This document shows positions 21,225 to 32,923 of a DNA stretch of 64,000 nucleotides, piece after piece. Numbering within the stretch: position 1 is the stretch's first letter; each line of letters opens with the position of its first letter. A program made the translations under genes and the position numbers. The notes below the pieces were generated by a model. That model had not been told where the DNA came from. It did no database searches and saw nothing but the letters and a program-made list of their open reading frames with translations. The DNA is from Lindgomyces ingoldianus. Taxonomy: Eukaryota > Ascomycota > Dothideomycetes > Pleosporales > Lindgomycetaceae. The stretch spans positions 541,369 through 605,368 of the forward strand of contig NW_022985192.1 of assembly GCF_010093535.1 (NCBI RefSeq), written 5' to 3'.

Positions 21225-22419
21225 ATTTTTAACGCACCTACTTTTGGTTTGGACTCCTTCCAGAGCTTGGATGATGGATTCTTTAACCAAATTCCAATCG
21301 AATCTGATGAAGAACAAAAGAACTTGAAGGGAAAGAGATCCTTCGGGGTAGTGTTCGAAGTTTGTATTCACCCAAAACACCACTCGTCCCCAAAGGCATG
21401 TACAGCCATGTCAAGTACTGACGAAGCCACTAATTAGGGCTCGAATCAGAGCAAGAACGACCGTTTTACTGTGAAGGTCGTCCACCAGGAAGCTTCGGCG
21501 AAGCGAGAGAAAGAATTTGTTACAGTCATGAACGGACTCACGCATGAACATTGCGTCTAATGCTTTGCGAGCTTCACGTTCGGTGCAAATTAATACATGA
21601 TATAAGAGGTAGTGGACTGTAGCCTACAAGGGTTCATTCAAAGCTAATCTGATGTGGCGGATCACGCAAATCTCGCCCTCAACTAGCTCACCAATCAAAT
21701 TTGCGGTCTCCCCAGACGCTTTTCGACAAGTTTGTTAGCAGAAAGCCAAATCGAAACACACCACAACCTTGGGTTGCCTGAGATTCCTGGAGCGAGTATA
21801 GGCAATATTCACAATGTCAAGCTAGTTAACTTGCTGTTCTACGACGACAAACCCAATTGTTTCCGGCTGTTGGGGTCCATGTGTTAAGGTCGTGCACTTC
21901 ATTGCTTCCATCAGTGGGCAGAACAGGGAAAGCTACAAGACCGTTAGTTGGTCCAAGACCCCGCAATTATAGAGCCCTGGAAAGTTACCGAGGCGGACCA
22001 ACTTCTGAGCCATACGATTTATGGTCTCTGGGATGCGTTTATTTCGAGGTGCTAGTCTAGTCCCTTCAGGCTCCGCTGCTGTCAAAAAATTCCGTCTTTC
22101 TCGCCATGGCGACCTTTATCCTGATGGTACGAAAGACGAGGGATACCGTGGAAAACCAGATAGGGCGTAAAGAGTTGCGCAACAGTGTCGTGAATAAGGT
22201 CATCGAGCCCTCGACTTTGTGTCAAGGTCGTCTGAATTTGTCCTCAACTGCATCCCAATGCTCCTGGAGGTGTAAGAGGCCAAACGCCTCACGGCTGCTC
22301 AGCTAGACGAACGACTCAAAGGTCTTAAGAGACGTTTCGATTCTGAGCTAAAGATGAGAGGCTCCAAGACACTTGAAGACTTTGTGGTAGGCCACGCTTC
22401 TGATATCCCCTCGAGTTAG
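21225..22419 (+). pseudogene. Decayed serine/threonine protein kinase gene
   Basis: Kinase landmarks occur in order but in changing frames and with stops. A glycine-loop-like GKRSFGVVFEV (21331-21363) comes first, then an ATP-lysine block reading FTVKVVHQEASAKREKEF, then LTHEHCV-stop-CFASFTFG near 21538-21580. Further TAA stops interrupt the hinge region. Subdomain VIII-IX follows as NYRALESYRGGPTSEPYDL and WSLGCVYFEVLV (21970-22060), and subdomain XI ends with EFVLNCIPMLLEV-stop-EAKRLTAAQLDERL. HRD and DFG motifs were not found. The family resembles the fungal kinases whose glycine loop is followed by an IHP-x-HH motif. At least four stops and two frame changes make a working product impossible. 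Boundaries are approximate. Confidence 0.8.
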
Positions 22420-23513
22420 CGAGCCTGACGGGGGATCGGCTTCTCCTATAACCATCGTCACATCCAGCTCGGGCTAGGTATCTAGCTAGCTATCGGAGCT
22501 CACCACCAGACGATAGTCTACTTATCCACGGATCTCTCCTTAGTCTTCAACATGGCTCAACTCTATGGTAGTTCTCTTTGCATACATATTTCTTTCGAAG
22601 ACGTTTGCCAAACATCATGCGATTCCAGTACCATTTCCTCATACCATTCCCCAGTTGCCTTTATGTCAGGGCGCTATTTTTCACCGAGATACCGCGTTTC
22701 CAAACACTTGGCTTGTTTGTACCGAAAATACCCAGGATCTACTGTGCGAAATGCAAGATGGAGGACCAATTGTCAAGACTTCCTTTGTATCACGAATACG
22801 CACCTATGTCCTATCACTTCCCACCAGAGTAAGTCTGATTACATATCTACCACTGACGTGATAGAGCCTCGAGAGTACGCCTTAGCACGCGGGCGGGGAA
22901 ACCTATCTCTGTTGAGCTTACGATTAGTTGTTTACCAGAGAGCTCCGAAGCGCCTGGCCAATGAGCAACACTAAGCGACTTCACATGGTAAAGAGCGATG
23001 GAAACAACGTGGAGTCCCCCAAACCCCCGAAGCTAGCTACGTTACGACACCGGGTGAGAAATGCACGTGGTAGGCCGAGGAAGGGCCGTCACGGACGGAG
23101 CATGTGGGGTTGGGTGAATGGAAGTTTGTGACAAGCGACGGGCGTGCGGAAAGTGGGCATGAGGGGAACAAGAGTCCTCATGGCAAGCATGGGAACTAAA
23201 GGTGATGGAAATGATGGATTCCATTATTATGTGCTACAATGATATTGAAGGTTTATATCATATAGTAGCTCGAAAGTGTCGACCCAGAGAGACACTTCGA
23301 CCCAAAGTCAGTCTTGAAGGGTATAGTTGCGGTAGGAAACAGTCCCAATCTCTTCTTTAGAAAAGGATTTCATTTAGAATCCTTCATAAGCAATGCAAAA
23401 GTACCACCTTTTGACCCGTTTCCGTATGATCCCCAGAGAAATATGTACAGCTCCGGGTGGCGGCGCGTCGCACCCCGGCATAAAACAGCATCAATTCATC
23501 CCGGTCACCTCAC
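22420..23513. other. Region behind the kinase pseudogene, no gene called
   Basis: Three overlapping frames of about 60-140 codons lie at 22552-22974. One reads PRIYCAKCK, which faintly recalls a zinc-binding motif, but none has a convincing start, end or family pattern. It may be the eroded C-terminal part of the same kinase gene. Confidence 0.4.
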
Positions 23514-23929
23514 TCAAGTATGAAGGCTTGCGCCCCCAGACTCGACGGCCTCGATTTCGGCCTGCGTCCATGCTAGCCGTTGGAAGCGCTGGGGAAGCTC
23601 CGATCGGTCGAAGTGCATGCCGTTTCCAGCTTCCACGGGACCAAGAGAGGCACCCGATTTGCCGCCAATCCAGCCACCAGCGGAGTATTGGTTGGTCTGG
23701 TTTAGGGGGCCATGCTGCTGGGCCTTTTGCCTGTAGCTTGCAAAGGACTCGGGGAGCGAATGGGTCGGGGAAGCTGGGTGGACTTGAGGAGTATGGTCGA
23801 CCTCTGTGCAGGATTAGCATCGGGTGAGAGAGACAGAGAGAAGAGAGACTGACTAGATGGAACAGTGCGCTTGCCCAAGAACCTGATCATGGGCTGGCGG
23901 GTCTGGAGGAGTTGCTTGGTTGCGTTCAT
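23514..23929 (-). CDS. KGD4: Alpha-ketoglutarate dehydrogenase subunit 4 (Kgd4/Ymr31, MRPS36-like)
   Basis: Small mitochondrial protein that recruits the E3 subunit to the 2-oxoglutarate dehydrogenase complex in the TCA cycle; it was formerly described as ribosomal protein Ymr31. Exons 23929-23854 and 23803-23514 give 121 aa with a 50-nt intron (GTCAGT...GCACAG, branch GCTAAT). The N-terminus MNATKQLLQTRQPMIRFLGK is basic and matches the family, followed by VDHTPQVHPASPTHSLP, FASYRQKAQQHGPL, YSAGGWIGGKSGASLG, HFDRSELPQRFQRLAW and a C-terminal AEIEAVESGGA. Family identity rests on this continuous pattern and the expected length. It is divergent from MED18. Confidence 0.92.
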
Positions 23930-24625
23930 GGTTGGCAGTTGCGACAGCGGTGTCGGAGGAAGCTTCGGAGTCTGTGTGCTCGGGAGTATTCGGGAGGATG
24001 ATGTTAGGGCGTACTCGGGGATTTGTATTTGCGAGGTGGGCTGAGACGAGGGCCAACAGGAGAGTGAAGGCCTGGGGAGTGAATTGGGGTGCGAGGGAGA
24101 GCGAAGGTGGTGCAGTGGTGAAGGACAATGGAGGGGGCCGTCGCTGCTAAAATGCTCATGGAGCTTTCATGCTCACCTAGGCTGGAGGTGACGCTAGTGT
24201 CCGACGCGCCTTCTCCGGCCCTTTTTCTCCCACTCCGAGACTCCCGTTCCCCCAGATGTGCTCATGCTCGACTGATCAAAGCCCACGTTCGCACACCGAA
24301 AAGCGCGAAAAGAGCAACTTTGCCCGTCGTGTGATGCCTCATGTTTCCCTGTTCGTGCATTGTTTGTGGGGATCCGCGCTCGAGCCTGTTCTTTTTGGCT
24401 TCTTCGAGCTTCTGGGCTCGCGCAACTCCACGCCCTGCCGCCGCCGGATTGTAAATTTTCACCACCATTCACCAATCACAGCGCCGTCGTCCCAGTCCAA
24501 GCTTTCTTTTCCTTATCAGCCCCACGTTTGCCCGCTCCTATCCCTGCCACCGCGTTGACAATTGCGATATTGAATTGACACCAACCCCAGACTCCTCTCC
24601 CCTCCCCTCCCCTCCCCCTTCCAGC
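23930..24625. promoter_or_regulatory. Divergent promoter region KGD4 / MED18
   Basis: 696 bp between divergent starts. The MED18-proximal end has a strongly pyrimidine-biased leader with repeated CTCCC units (24590-24620). No TATA box was recognised. The call rests on arrangement. Confidence 0.45.
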
Positions 24626-25501
24626 ATGCACGAATTGCTGCTGTTTGGCCAAGTCCCGCAGTCGCGTCATGGCCAGGTCTTGAAGATTCTCGCTGGCGTG
24701 GCCGCTATGCAGCCCCGCCGCGTCCTCGAGCGTCATCTCCTCTATAAACCTCAGCGCCAGCCCGAGGAGCCGGGCTCCCATCTCCGGCGGGGCGGCACCC
24801 AGGCCGTTGCTATGAAGAACAGGCCCCAGGCCGCAGTAAAAGATCTGTATTTCTCGCAGTTGATCCAGAGGCTGTCGCAAGATGACTTCAACCCCGAGGT
24901 GCAATACCATGGCCTTGGATTGCACGCGACTGGTGAATCTAGCGCAGATGCAAAGTGGACTTTCCAATTTCATGAGACTCCAGATACTGGCGATAGAGGT
25001 GTCCTCGTTCGATTAGCAAATAGCACTGACATTCTTGCGGGCGATCCTCACTCATACATGGTCAATGTAGGCAACCAGTAAGGAGTATACCATGCCTTCA
25101 GCCCATAAATACTGACGAGCAGCAGATTCGTTTCCGAATATTACCTTGAAGGCCATCGCTTTGTTCACGATAACATCGTCATCCTTCTCCACCGTGTCTT
25201 GCATGAACCGGGCGCTCGCTCTCTGGAGAACTCGCCCAAGATGGCCCTTCCAAACTTTGATGCGCTCAAGCCTTTCGATCCCAGCGGCGCATACGTTCTC
25301 GAGGCAAAGATACGCGTTCATGACTTGAATAACCCTTCTGTGCTTGATGCAGGAATAGAGGAACTCAAGAGGTTCAAGAGCCAGATGAAGGGATGCGTGG
25401 AACTTGAGGTACCAGAACGGCTGTTGCTGGACACTCGGGTGAAATACAAGCCCAATTTAGTGGCGCAGACTGTAAGCCGGCCAGTTCCTGGGTCTCGCTG
25501 A
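24626..25501 (+). CDS. MED18: Mediator complex subunit 18
   Basis: Head-module subunit of Mediator, which links activators to RNA polymerase II. Exons 24626-25077 and 25126-25501 give 275 aa. The start MHELLLFGQVPQSRHGQVLKI is the conserved Med18 N-terminus. The join NQ|FVSEYYLEGHRFVHDN spans the 48-nt intron, followed by VILLHRVLHEPG and AYVLEAKIRVHDLNNP with the late ELKRFKSQMKGCVELEVPERL. The order and length agree with fungal Med18, a beta-barrel that binds Med20 and Med8. The frame is open upstream of ATG 24626 without matching the family, so that ATG was chosen. Confidence 0.93.
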
Positions 25502-26302
25502 GGGAATCTGGAGCAACCGCTTTCGTATGTTTGGAAAAGCACACCCGGTCGAAGAGGGTGAACTTGCTGGATGAACCAGCCCTCATGAAAGACAGCCACT
25601 GTTGGATACAAGAGACGAAGTTCCCTTAAGAAAGTCGTCACGACGGCGAAGATTACGGTGGTAGTTTCCAGTACGGTCATCAGGGTGCAACGATGACGAT
25701 TGCAGAGGCAGAAAACAGAAGTCTACGATGGGTCTCTCGATCATGATAACGGAACTTTAATATTCAATCCACCTAGTACCACACCCACCGACAAGTTTCC
25801 TCAAGTTTTCCGGATTCATGCTGGCTCAATTACGCTGCAGTTTCCAGGGAGATGTTTGGGGTCTTGAACCCACCCCACACTTATGGTATATTGGTACAGA
25901 TTGACTCTGGAAAGGATGAGCACGATGCAGGGAATAATACAAACACAAAGTTCATATAATCCGACGCTGCCAGCGCAACCCTCGTTTCAATGTTGTGCTC
26001 CAATGTGAAATACCCTCATCTCCGATTGAAAAGTCGGTGAAGAGCCTTCCCTACCTGCCATATTCCAGGGCAGGATGTATATAAACTGTACATAGCTAGA
26101 GATGCTGTTAGAACATCGTTGCACATTTACCTTAGTTATCATGCAGTTGTGGATCGCGCACGTGCTTCCGCGATTTCGCGTCGGTGCCTTCCGCATCCAG
26201 GGCTCTACCTAGTTCATCAAACCCAACCCTACCAATCTTCCTCGACATCGAACTGCTAGTAGCGTATATGATGAAGTCTACTTCGTAGCATCAATTTCCA
26301 GA
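25502..26302. other. Intergenic region, no gene seen
   Basis: 801 bp between MED18 and the PNKP gene on the same strand. It should hold the MED18 3' UTR and the PNKP promoter. No coding pattern was recognised. Confidence 0.5.
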
Positions 26303-28368
26303 ATGGCGGATCGTCCAGGTCTTGGGAAGAGGCCAAGCTCTGACCACAAAGGCGTATCTCCGCCGCAGACGAAACGGCGACAACAGTCCACTACGACGAG
26401 TGAGCTGAACGCATGTTTTACAGAGGGACATAGACTAATGAATTATATCGCAGGTAAAGCCGTTGCGAATTTTTTCACTCCAGCGTCCAAAAAAGAGCCG
26501 GAGAAGATGTCCTGGCGGATTGTGAATAGTAGTCTCCTCATCGGTCGTTATAACCCATCAGCTGCGTCACAGTCACCCAAGCCTTTCAGAAGTGGACGGA
26601 AAATAGCTGTATTCGACTTCGTACGTCTAACTTCGAGACGCCGTGTCTCAGCCCGATATCGGAGGGTATTCCGTTGACCTCACATGCTGTAGGACTCGAC
26701 ACTCATTAGGTCTGCTTCAGGTAATCGATTTGGGCGTGATGCGACAGACTGGAAATGGTGGCACGACAGTGTTCCCGGGACATTGCGAAGCCTTCACGAG
26801 GACGGGTATGTCTGAACCCTAGTCCTTCTTGCTGATCATCTGGATGTCCACACTGGCTAACCGTAACGTTCAACAACTCAACAGATATCTTGTCGCAGTA
26901 TTGAGCAACCAAGGAGGAATCAGCCTGAAAGGAGACCCGAAAACCATCAAGAGTGACCAGAAACGATTGGCAGATTTCAAGGGCAAGGTTTCGGTCGTGC
27001 TGAGCCAACTCGACTTACCCGTTTCTGTGTATGCTGCGACAGGCCGAGACCAGTACCGCAAGCCTAGAGTGGGAATGTGGCAGGAGTTGTTGGAGGATTA
27101 CGACCTCGAAGCTGCAGGTGCTGTTGATCTAGAGAGCTCCTTTTTCGTAGGCGATGCGGGTGGACGAGAGGCAGTTGCCGGAGGAGTATCCAAAGACCAC
27201 TCATGTGTTGACAGGTCTGGGACAGCCTTCCGAGTATGTTGAATGTACTAATGATTGCTCAGAGATTTGGCTGCCAATGTTGGTATAGCGTTTCAAACTC
27301 CCGAAGAGCACTTCTTGCAGGAAGACTCCAGACCATTCGTAAGAGATTTTGATCCAACCATTTTCCTCCACAAAGGGGCTGTGAAGTCAACATCTGCAGG
27401 TAAGTTCCGGGATTCCCAGCCACCCGGAATCAGGTGAACCACAGAAACTCTAACTTGGTCTCATAGTTCTGAGTTCGTTTACGAAAATGAGTGGAGTCGA
27501 AATTGTGCTGTTCTGTGGCAGCCCAGGAGCTGGGAAATCGTCTTTCTATTGGAGGCACTTAGAGCCACTGGGCTATGGTCGAGTGAATCAAGACATTCTC
27601 AAGACGGTAGGCGTTCTACAACAAGCTTCGTCGCACATACACGTGCTTGTGCTACATCCCCCGCTCCTGAGTAACCCGTGTTGAAACAGCGCGACAAGTG
27701 TCTCAAGACGACAGCTGCACTCGTCGAAGAAGGAACATCTGTTGTTGTCGGTAAGAGACGTCTCCACCACCCATACTTGCATTGGGTTTGCGGACTAATT
27801 TCTCTGATAGACAACACGAATGCAGATATAGAAACGAGATCCCACTGGACTGCGTTAGCCGAGAGGCTCAAGGTTCCGATCCGATGTATGCTATTCACCG
27901 CACCTGCAAAGCTTTGTGAGCATAATGATACAGTCAGGGCGTTGAATCTGGACCCCGAAGTAAGTTTTCCCAACAGAAGTACCATCCCTGGAAAATTACT
28001 ATATTGAGTTACGCGTCATTCTACATCCAATTAGGATCGACTGCCATCGGAGATTCTCCCTTCCGACCTGCTTGACAGGATGATTATAGGATTACAACGA
28101 TCGCGGGAGTGCCTCATTGGGCTAATTATTTGTCTCAGATTAATCCTGAAAAACGTTCTATCCTTCCAAAGCTTGCGTTTACAGGATTTTGGTCGAGATA
28201 CCGAGAACCCACTTTGAAAGAGGGTTTTGATGATATCACAAAGGTTGACTTCGAGGTATGTCCCATCAGTTGCTAACCTCGGATCCCTAGTCCGAATGCA
28301 TGCTTACGGGGCGGTAGTTCGAGGGCAGCGAGGAACAAAAGAAATTGTGGGGTCGGTTTTGGGTTTGA
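26303..28368 (+). CDS. PNK1: Bifunctional polynucleotide phosphatase/kinase (DNA 3'-phosphatase, 5'-kinase)
   Basis: DNA end-processing enzyme of single- and double-strand break repair: it removes 3'-phosphates and phosphorylates 5'-OH ends. Ten exons (26303-26399, 26454-26620, 26693-26805, 26885-27214, 27263-27399, 27467-27606, 27690-27750, 27811-27959, 28139-28255, 28318-28368) give 453 aa. The HAD-type phosphatase motif FDFDSTLI is formed across intron 2, followed by [32 protein letters not shown] and [11 protein letters not shown]. The P-loop kinase domain starts near residue 300 with [13 protein letters not shown], then [17 protein letters not shown] and [10 protein letters not shown], ending in [17 protein letters not shown] and LWGRFWV. 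The N-terminus is basic and lacks an obvious FHA domain, as in many fungal forms. Intron 8 (27960-28138, 179 nt) is long and could hide a small extra exon. Confidence 0.92.
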
Positions 28369-31306
28369 GAAGGTATTGACGGCGCCGAAAATCAGCAAGG
28401 CGTAACCCGGATGCAAAGGAAATGAACGACATTGATAGCAGCTGCAGGTTTCGTAGACCATTTAATGCAAGTCAGATCGAGGTTCTCTATTTGCTAGCTA
28501 GTATTGCCTTTCTAGACAACTGCCGTGGGATCAAAAACAAATGTCGTCTGATATCAGCAAAACATTGAACACTTGGATTCTGATAATTGATGCGCTTACT
28601 CGACAGTCTTGCTGTCAGTCACTATCTGCTCCACATTTCCAGATATGCACCTTAGAGGTAGGCGCCAACGTCAATTGGCTCGCTGCAGTGGGCACGGGAA
28701 TAAAATCTCCCGTCCGTCAGAGCAGCTTCTCCAGTGGTTAACACAACTAAACTCGTGCCGTCGCCGTGCATTCAACGTGCTTTGGTGAGACGGTAGACGC
28801 AAACGGGTACCCCGTGCCGTTGGGGGGGCTGCAGATCTTCGTTAGAGTTGGTTAAGTGTACAATTTCTGTGCTAAATCATGACGAACCACGTCGTGCTTT
28901 CATGATTGCTGGCTCAGCCTGGCTGCTAGAAAACGGACGACAGCGTGATTACTGGCCTGATTAAGATGCAATGCCTATCTGGCAAAATACTCACCGACAG
29001 GGTGACTACATGAAGAAAACATGGTGGCGAAATACCACTTGGGTCCCTTCGTACCGAACCAGTACAAAAGCATCAACGCTCGTATTCACCGGAAGAGTCC
29101 ATTATATGACGGTGGCTGGCTAGCAAACGGCTGCTCTGCCCTGGTTTTGCATGAGGGGGAAACAACGCTGCTTCCGTCCTGTCACAGACCCGAGGCAGGA
29201 AAGCAGGAGGATATCAATGCCGAATGTCCGGACCCGGCCAAGGCCACTGCTGTCGTCATGATCTGAAGACGGCTTTCGGTCCCTGGTCCCAGCCGACAAT
29301 TTTTAGGGGGAACCTTGCCTCTTTGGTGGCTCCGGAGCACTTCCCTCTCAATTTCGAGCTCGGTAACAGAGTCCCGGGTTGAAATGATCGCGGGATCGCA
29401 CGCCCCAAGAAACGGCATGGCGATCGCTCCCACAAATGAGCAATCGGCACCATGCTCTGCTCGTCTGAGGTTGCGACATGTGTTTAAAAGCTGGCTGCAT
29501 GCTGCAATTGATGGTATTGCGGGAAGCCGAGGTGCGGGAGAGAGAGAAGATGGAAGGCTGCGGAGGTTTGGCTCTGGCGATGCGCTGGCGGCTTGAGCTT
29601 TGCGAGGCTTGCAGGGCCAGTGACGGTGCCTGGCATGTGTGGTGACAGCGCAAGGCATGGATGTGGGATTTGTGCCTTGGATGTGACAGGCGAGGAGCGG
29701 CCAGGAACAGGGACGTGGGAAGCTCAAAAATCCTGCATGGTCTGGACGCCAATTAGCAGCGGCTTAACGGCCAGATTCTCTGCGTATCTCTCCGATTCGT
29801 TTAGTGGTACGACTGGGCGACCGGCCTTTCACCAGCACCTCCGCCTCGCCTCTCTAGGTCTTTCCACCTCGTCTCCGAAGGATTGTCCAGTGTGTCACGA
29901 CGCAAAGGCTGGACTCCGGAACGGTGGGAAGCCATCAGTGTTTCTGAATTTCGAAACCTGTGCGTTTAGTTTGCTTTTAGAACTATCCCTTCTTCCGCGG
30001 CCAATGAGCTAGTCGGGCTTCCAGGCAAGAAAAGTTGAAAATAGAGCAGATTTTCACTGCCCAACAAAGTCACTGTGATAATTAATGTCATCATGCAACG
30101 ACTACACACGGCAAAGGCGAGGCCCACGGAGACAGTGTAGAATTCACAGCTCTCTGCACTGCCCTAGATGTCACCTCGGGCGCCACGGTCAAGTGGCTGG
30201 GAGCACCAGATCTCGCCCTTCATATACCTCAGTACCGGTTGCACACGACGACCTGAAGGAGGAAGAAGGAGAAGTCATTTCCTTCTGTGGCGTCGGCGAC
30301 AGGCTCTTTACATAGAAATTCCAACAGAAAATTCGGAGGGTGCCTGCATAGCTTATTCGTAGTTTTAATATCGGGAGTGGGACTGGGTGGAGTCAACTGG
30401 AGAACTCTCCACCCAACAACAGCCGCGTAAGTTTTAGTACGAGAAGAAAAGAAAAATTCACACACGGACCTAGAGGAGTCTGACTGAGTCGCCCCCCATG
30501 CCTCTCGGGCGCTCAGTCGGACATATCGAAACGGCGGCGTCAGCGTGTTGGGAGAGCAAGACGGCGTCGCCCTGGACCTTGGAGTGCCTCTTCGTTAGCC
30601 AGCGGGAGACGTCAATGCCATGTGCGCAGCAGGCAGAAGGGCCGTGTCCTGTTGAAACCGGGGAGGATGGCGAGTGCCGTCCAGCTAGTGGTAGCAGAGC
30701 GCGAGCTGTTGAGTCGGCCTTTTGGTGCCTGTGTGCCTGCTGGCGCGCAAGGATACTACAGGGTTGTGGGAACAGGTACAGCTTGCCAAGCATAGGGCAG
30801 CAGCTCCAGTCGTGGTCTTCCCACAAATCCCCAGCCGGCCGCCCTTCGTCCCCAAAGCTATCCTCTCTTTTGCATCCGCCGTGCCTCTTGTTGCTCTCTG
30901 CTGCTGTTCGTTGTCTCTCTCTGCCGCATTACTCGTTGCGCTGTCTTTCGCTCACCTCTGCGCCCTGCAGCCTTCATCAATTCCTGGCAGGTGTGCGACC
31001 ACTGCCAGGCTCGTGATTTTCTGCGCCCTCACGTGCTGGCCCAATCTGGATCAGTGACCGAGCAGGCGCTGAGTTTGCATTGAGAGCCCTCGCGACAGGA
31101 TAAACACCTCAAGGTACCTACGTGGACGGTCTGTCGTGGCACCCCCCAGAGACCTTCACCTTCCGCCATTCCGTCCCGGATAGGAACTCCACACAGCGAC
31201 GCGGGCAGCTCCAAAGCCTTCCCCCCCCAGAGTGCTGTTGACCTTTTAAGCTGGTGATGGGACCCCGGCACCCATCGCGAAAAAACACGTCCCCACCACC
31301 ACGACG
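28369..31306. other. Long region without recognised genes
   Basis: 2.9 kb. Frames up to about 180 codons occur on both strands between 29180 and 31060, but they overlap one another and are biased in composition. They show no family pattern. The 31060-31306 part probably holds the promoter or leader of the next gene. I see no terminal repeats or transposase remains. Confidence 0.5.
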
Positions 31307-32923
31307 ATGCGCGAAATGAAACCTCTTATTCTGCCCAAGCTCGTCGCAGCGCGCAAGTCGTCCAAGTCCTCTCTCGACATGACCTCTGACCCAGCTTCGT
31401 CCATCTATTCTTGCGCTGATTCCGGCTTCTACTCGGTATCAGAATGCTCAACACCGCCGACGCCAAGTTTTTCCTCCCGAGGCCACCTCAGATACCCCAG
31501 TTCGACCTCGTCACTATCGTCAAGTCCACCCAACCACGACCCCATCGAGGTTCCCAATGGCTCTGGCAAGCTGCCAAAGCTGACTGAGGAGCCGATTGAG
31601 CGTGAGGATGACTATGTCACGACGGTTTCCTACCGCTGCTCCTGTATGTCTTATGTTATAGGTTTATGAATGTGGATACTAATAATATTGATAGGCGATG
31701 TCGAAGTCTGTGTGCACTCTCGACCACCAACTCGACGCTCTGTATTCGGGCAAGCGTACAACTTCGCAGAAGACTACTTTGGCAATGATTCAGGGCCACA
31801 TATGTCTAAGAGGCGGCGATCTGCAGAATCAACGGCCAACAGCATTACCAGCAAGCTTGGGAGCAGGTTCCCTTCTTTCCGACGAAATTTGCGAGATCGC
31901 AAGACGACCTCAACCTTCGGCAGGACCTCCCGAAGTGCCACCCCATCACGAGTATCGTCGACCCGGTCGTCGTCGATCACTAGCTCTATTCATCAAGGGT
32001 ACGATCTCTGCGAGAAACTTCCTCCCACCCCAGCCCGGAGTAGCAAGGAACGTCTGGATGAATCTTTCGTTTCATCGCCAATTGACATCGCCAAGGCGAA
32101 ATCGCTCGATGTGGACGCTGAGCAAGCAGAGTCTGAGCGATTTGTCACCACTCCTCTACTTCCACCTTTGCTCGTCAAGTCACGACTAAGTGACCACCCA
32201 ACCCAATCCCCTCTTCAATCTCCCAAAGTGGCCGATGCCACTCATTCTATGGTCGCTACACCCATTGGTACTCCTCCAGTCCTTGGTTATCCCACTCCGC
32301 CTCTTTCTTCCAAACCGTCCATCTCATCCTTCAAGACATCACGGCCTGGGCACCTAGTGCCTTCATCAGACATTCCGCCAATCATGCTTACCGATCCGAA
32401 TGACAAGTGGGCCATTAAGCTAGGCCACGCAAACTTTACCATTCAGCCGGAGCCCTATGTCCCCGACGTTTGTGACATTGCTTCTTTACGACAACTGTTT
32501 GCCGATTGGGAGCAAGCGCGCTGCAACTTTACCAAACACCAAGTACGAACGGGAGAGCACTTTGGTGTCACTTCCAAAACCTACCTGCTCACTGAGAAGA
32601 AGTGGGACGAGGTCGATGCGTTGTGGAAGAGGAACAATGATCTCGCTCTCTCACGCGCCGTAGCGATGGGTGAAGAACCGGAACCATCGTCGCCTTTGGA
32701 ACCCGCTCCACTCAGTAAGATGCCGACTCTCAACGACCCAAGAAGCGAGGGAAAGTTCCCAAAGCTAGGAGATGAGGACATTGTCGGACCGATGGTTCAG
32801 ATCGCATCACAAGTCCAGAAGCAACCTCCTCGAAAACGCGCCTTTTTCAAATTTTTCAGCGACATGAGGTTACCGGGTTCATTCTTTGGACGATCGTCGG
32901 CTGGGCTTCGGTTCACTCGATGA
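31307..32923 (+). CDS. Conserved fungal Ser/Pro-rich protein of unknown function
   Basis: Exons 31307-31643 and 31695-32923 give 521 aa; the 51-nt intron has GTATGT and GATAG borders. The first 240 residues are disordered: many Ser, Thr and Pro, basic SKRRRSAES and FRRNLRDRK patches, and TPP-type phosphorylation sites. A more ordered block lies at about residues 340-460 with DPNDKWAIKLGHANFTIQPE, FADWEQARCNFTKHQVR and TEKKWDEVDALWKRNND. The tail is basic, with KRAFFKFFSDMRLPGSFFG. I do not recognise a named domain. The ordered block looks like the core of a family restricted to filamentous fungi. No signal peptide or membrane segment is visible. Confidence 0.82.

Noticed and set aside
22552..22974. 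Three overlapping frames, one with PRIYCAKCK
   Set aside because: There is no supporting start, splice or family pattern; they are probably eroded sequence behind the kinase pseudogene.
29182..29752. Two overlapping minus-strand frames of 134-181 codons
   Set aside because: They overlap each other and a plus-strand frame, are Ser/Pro/Arg-biased, and show no start context, splice pattern or domain.
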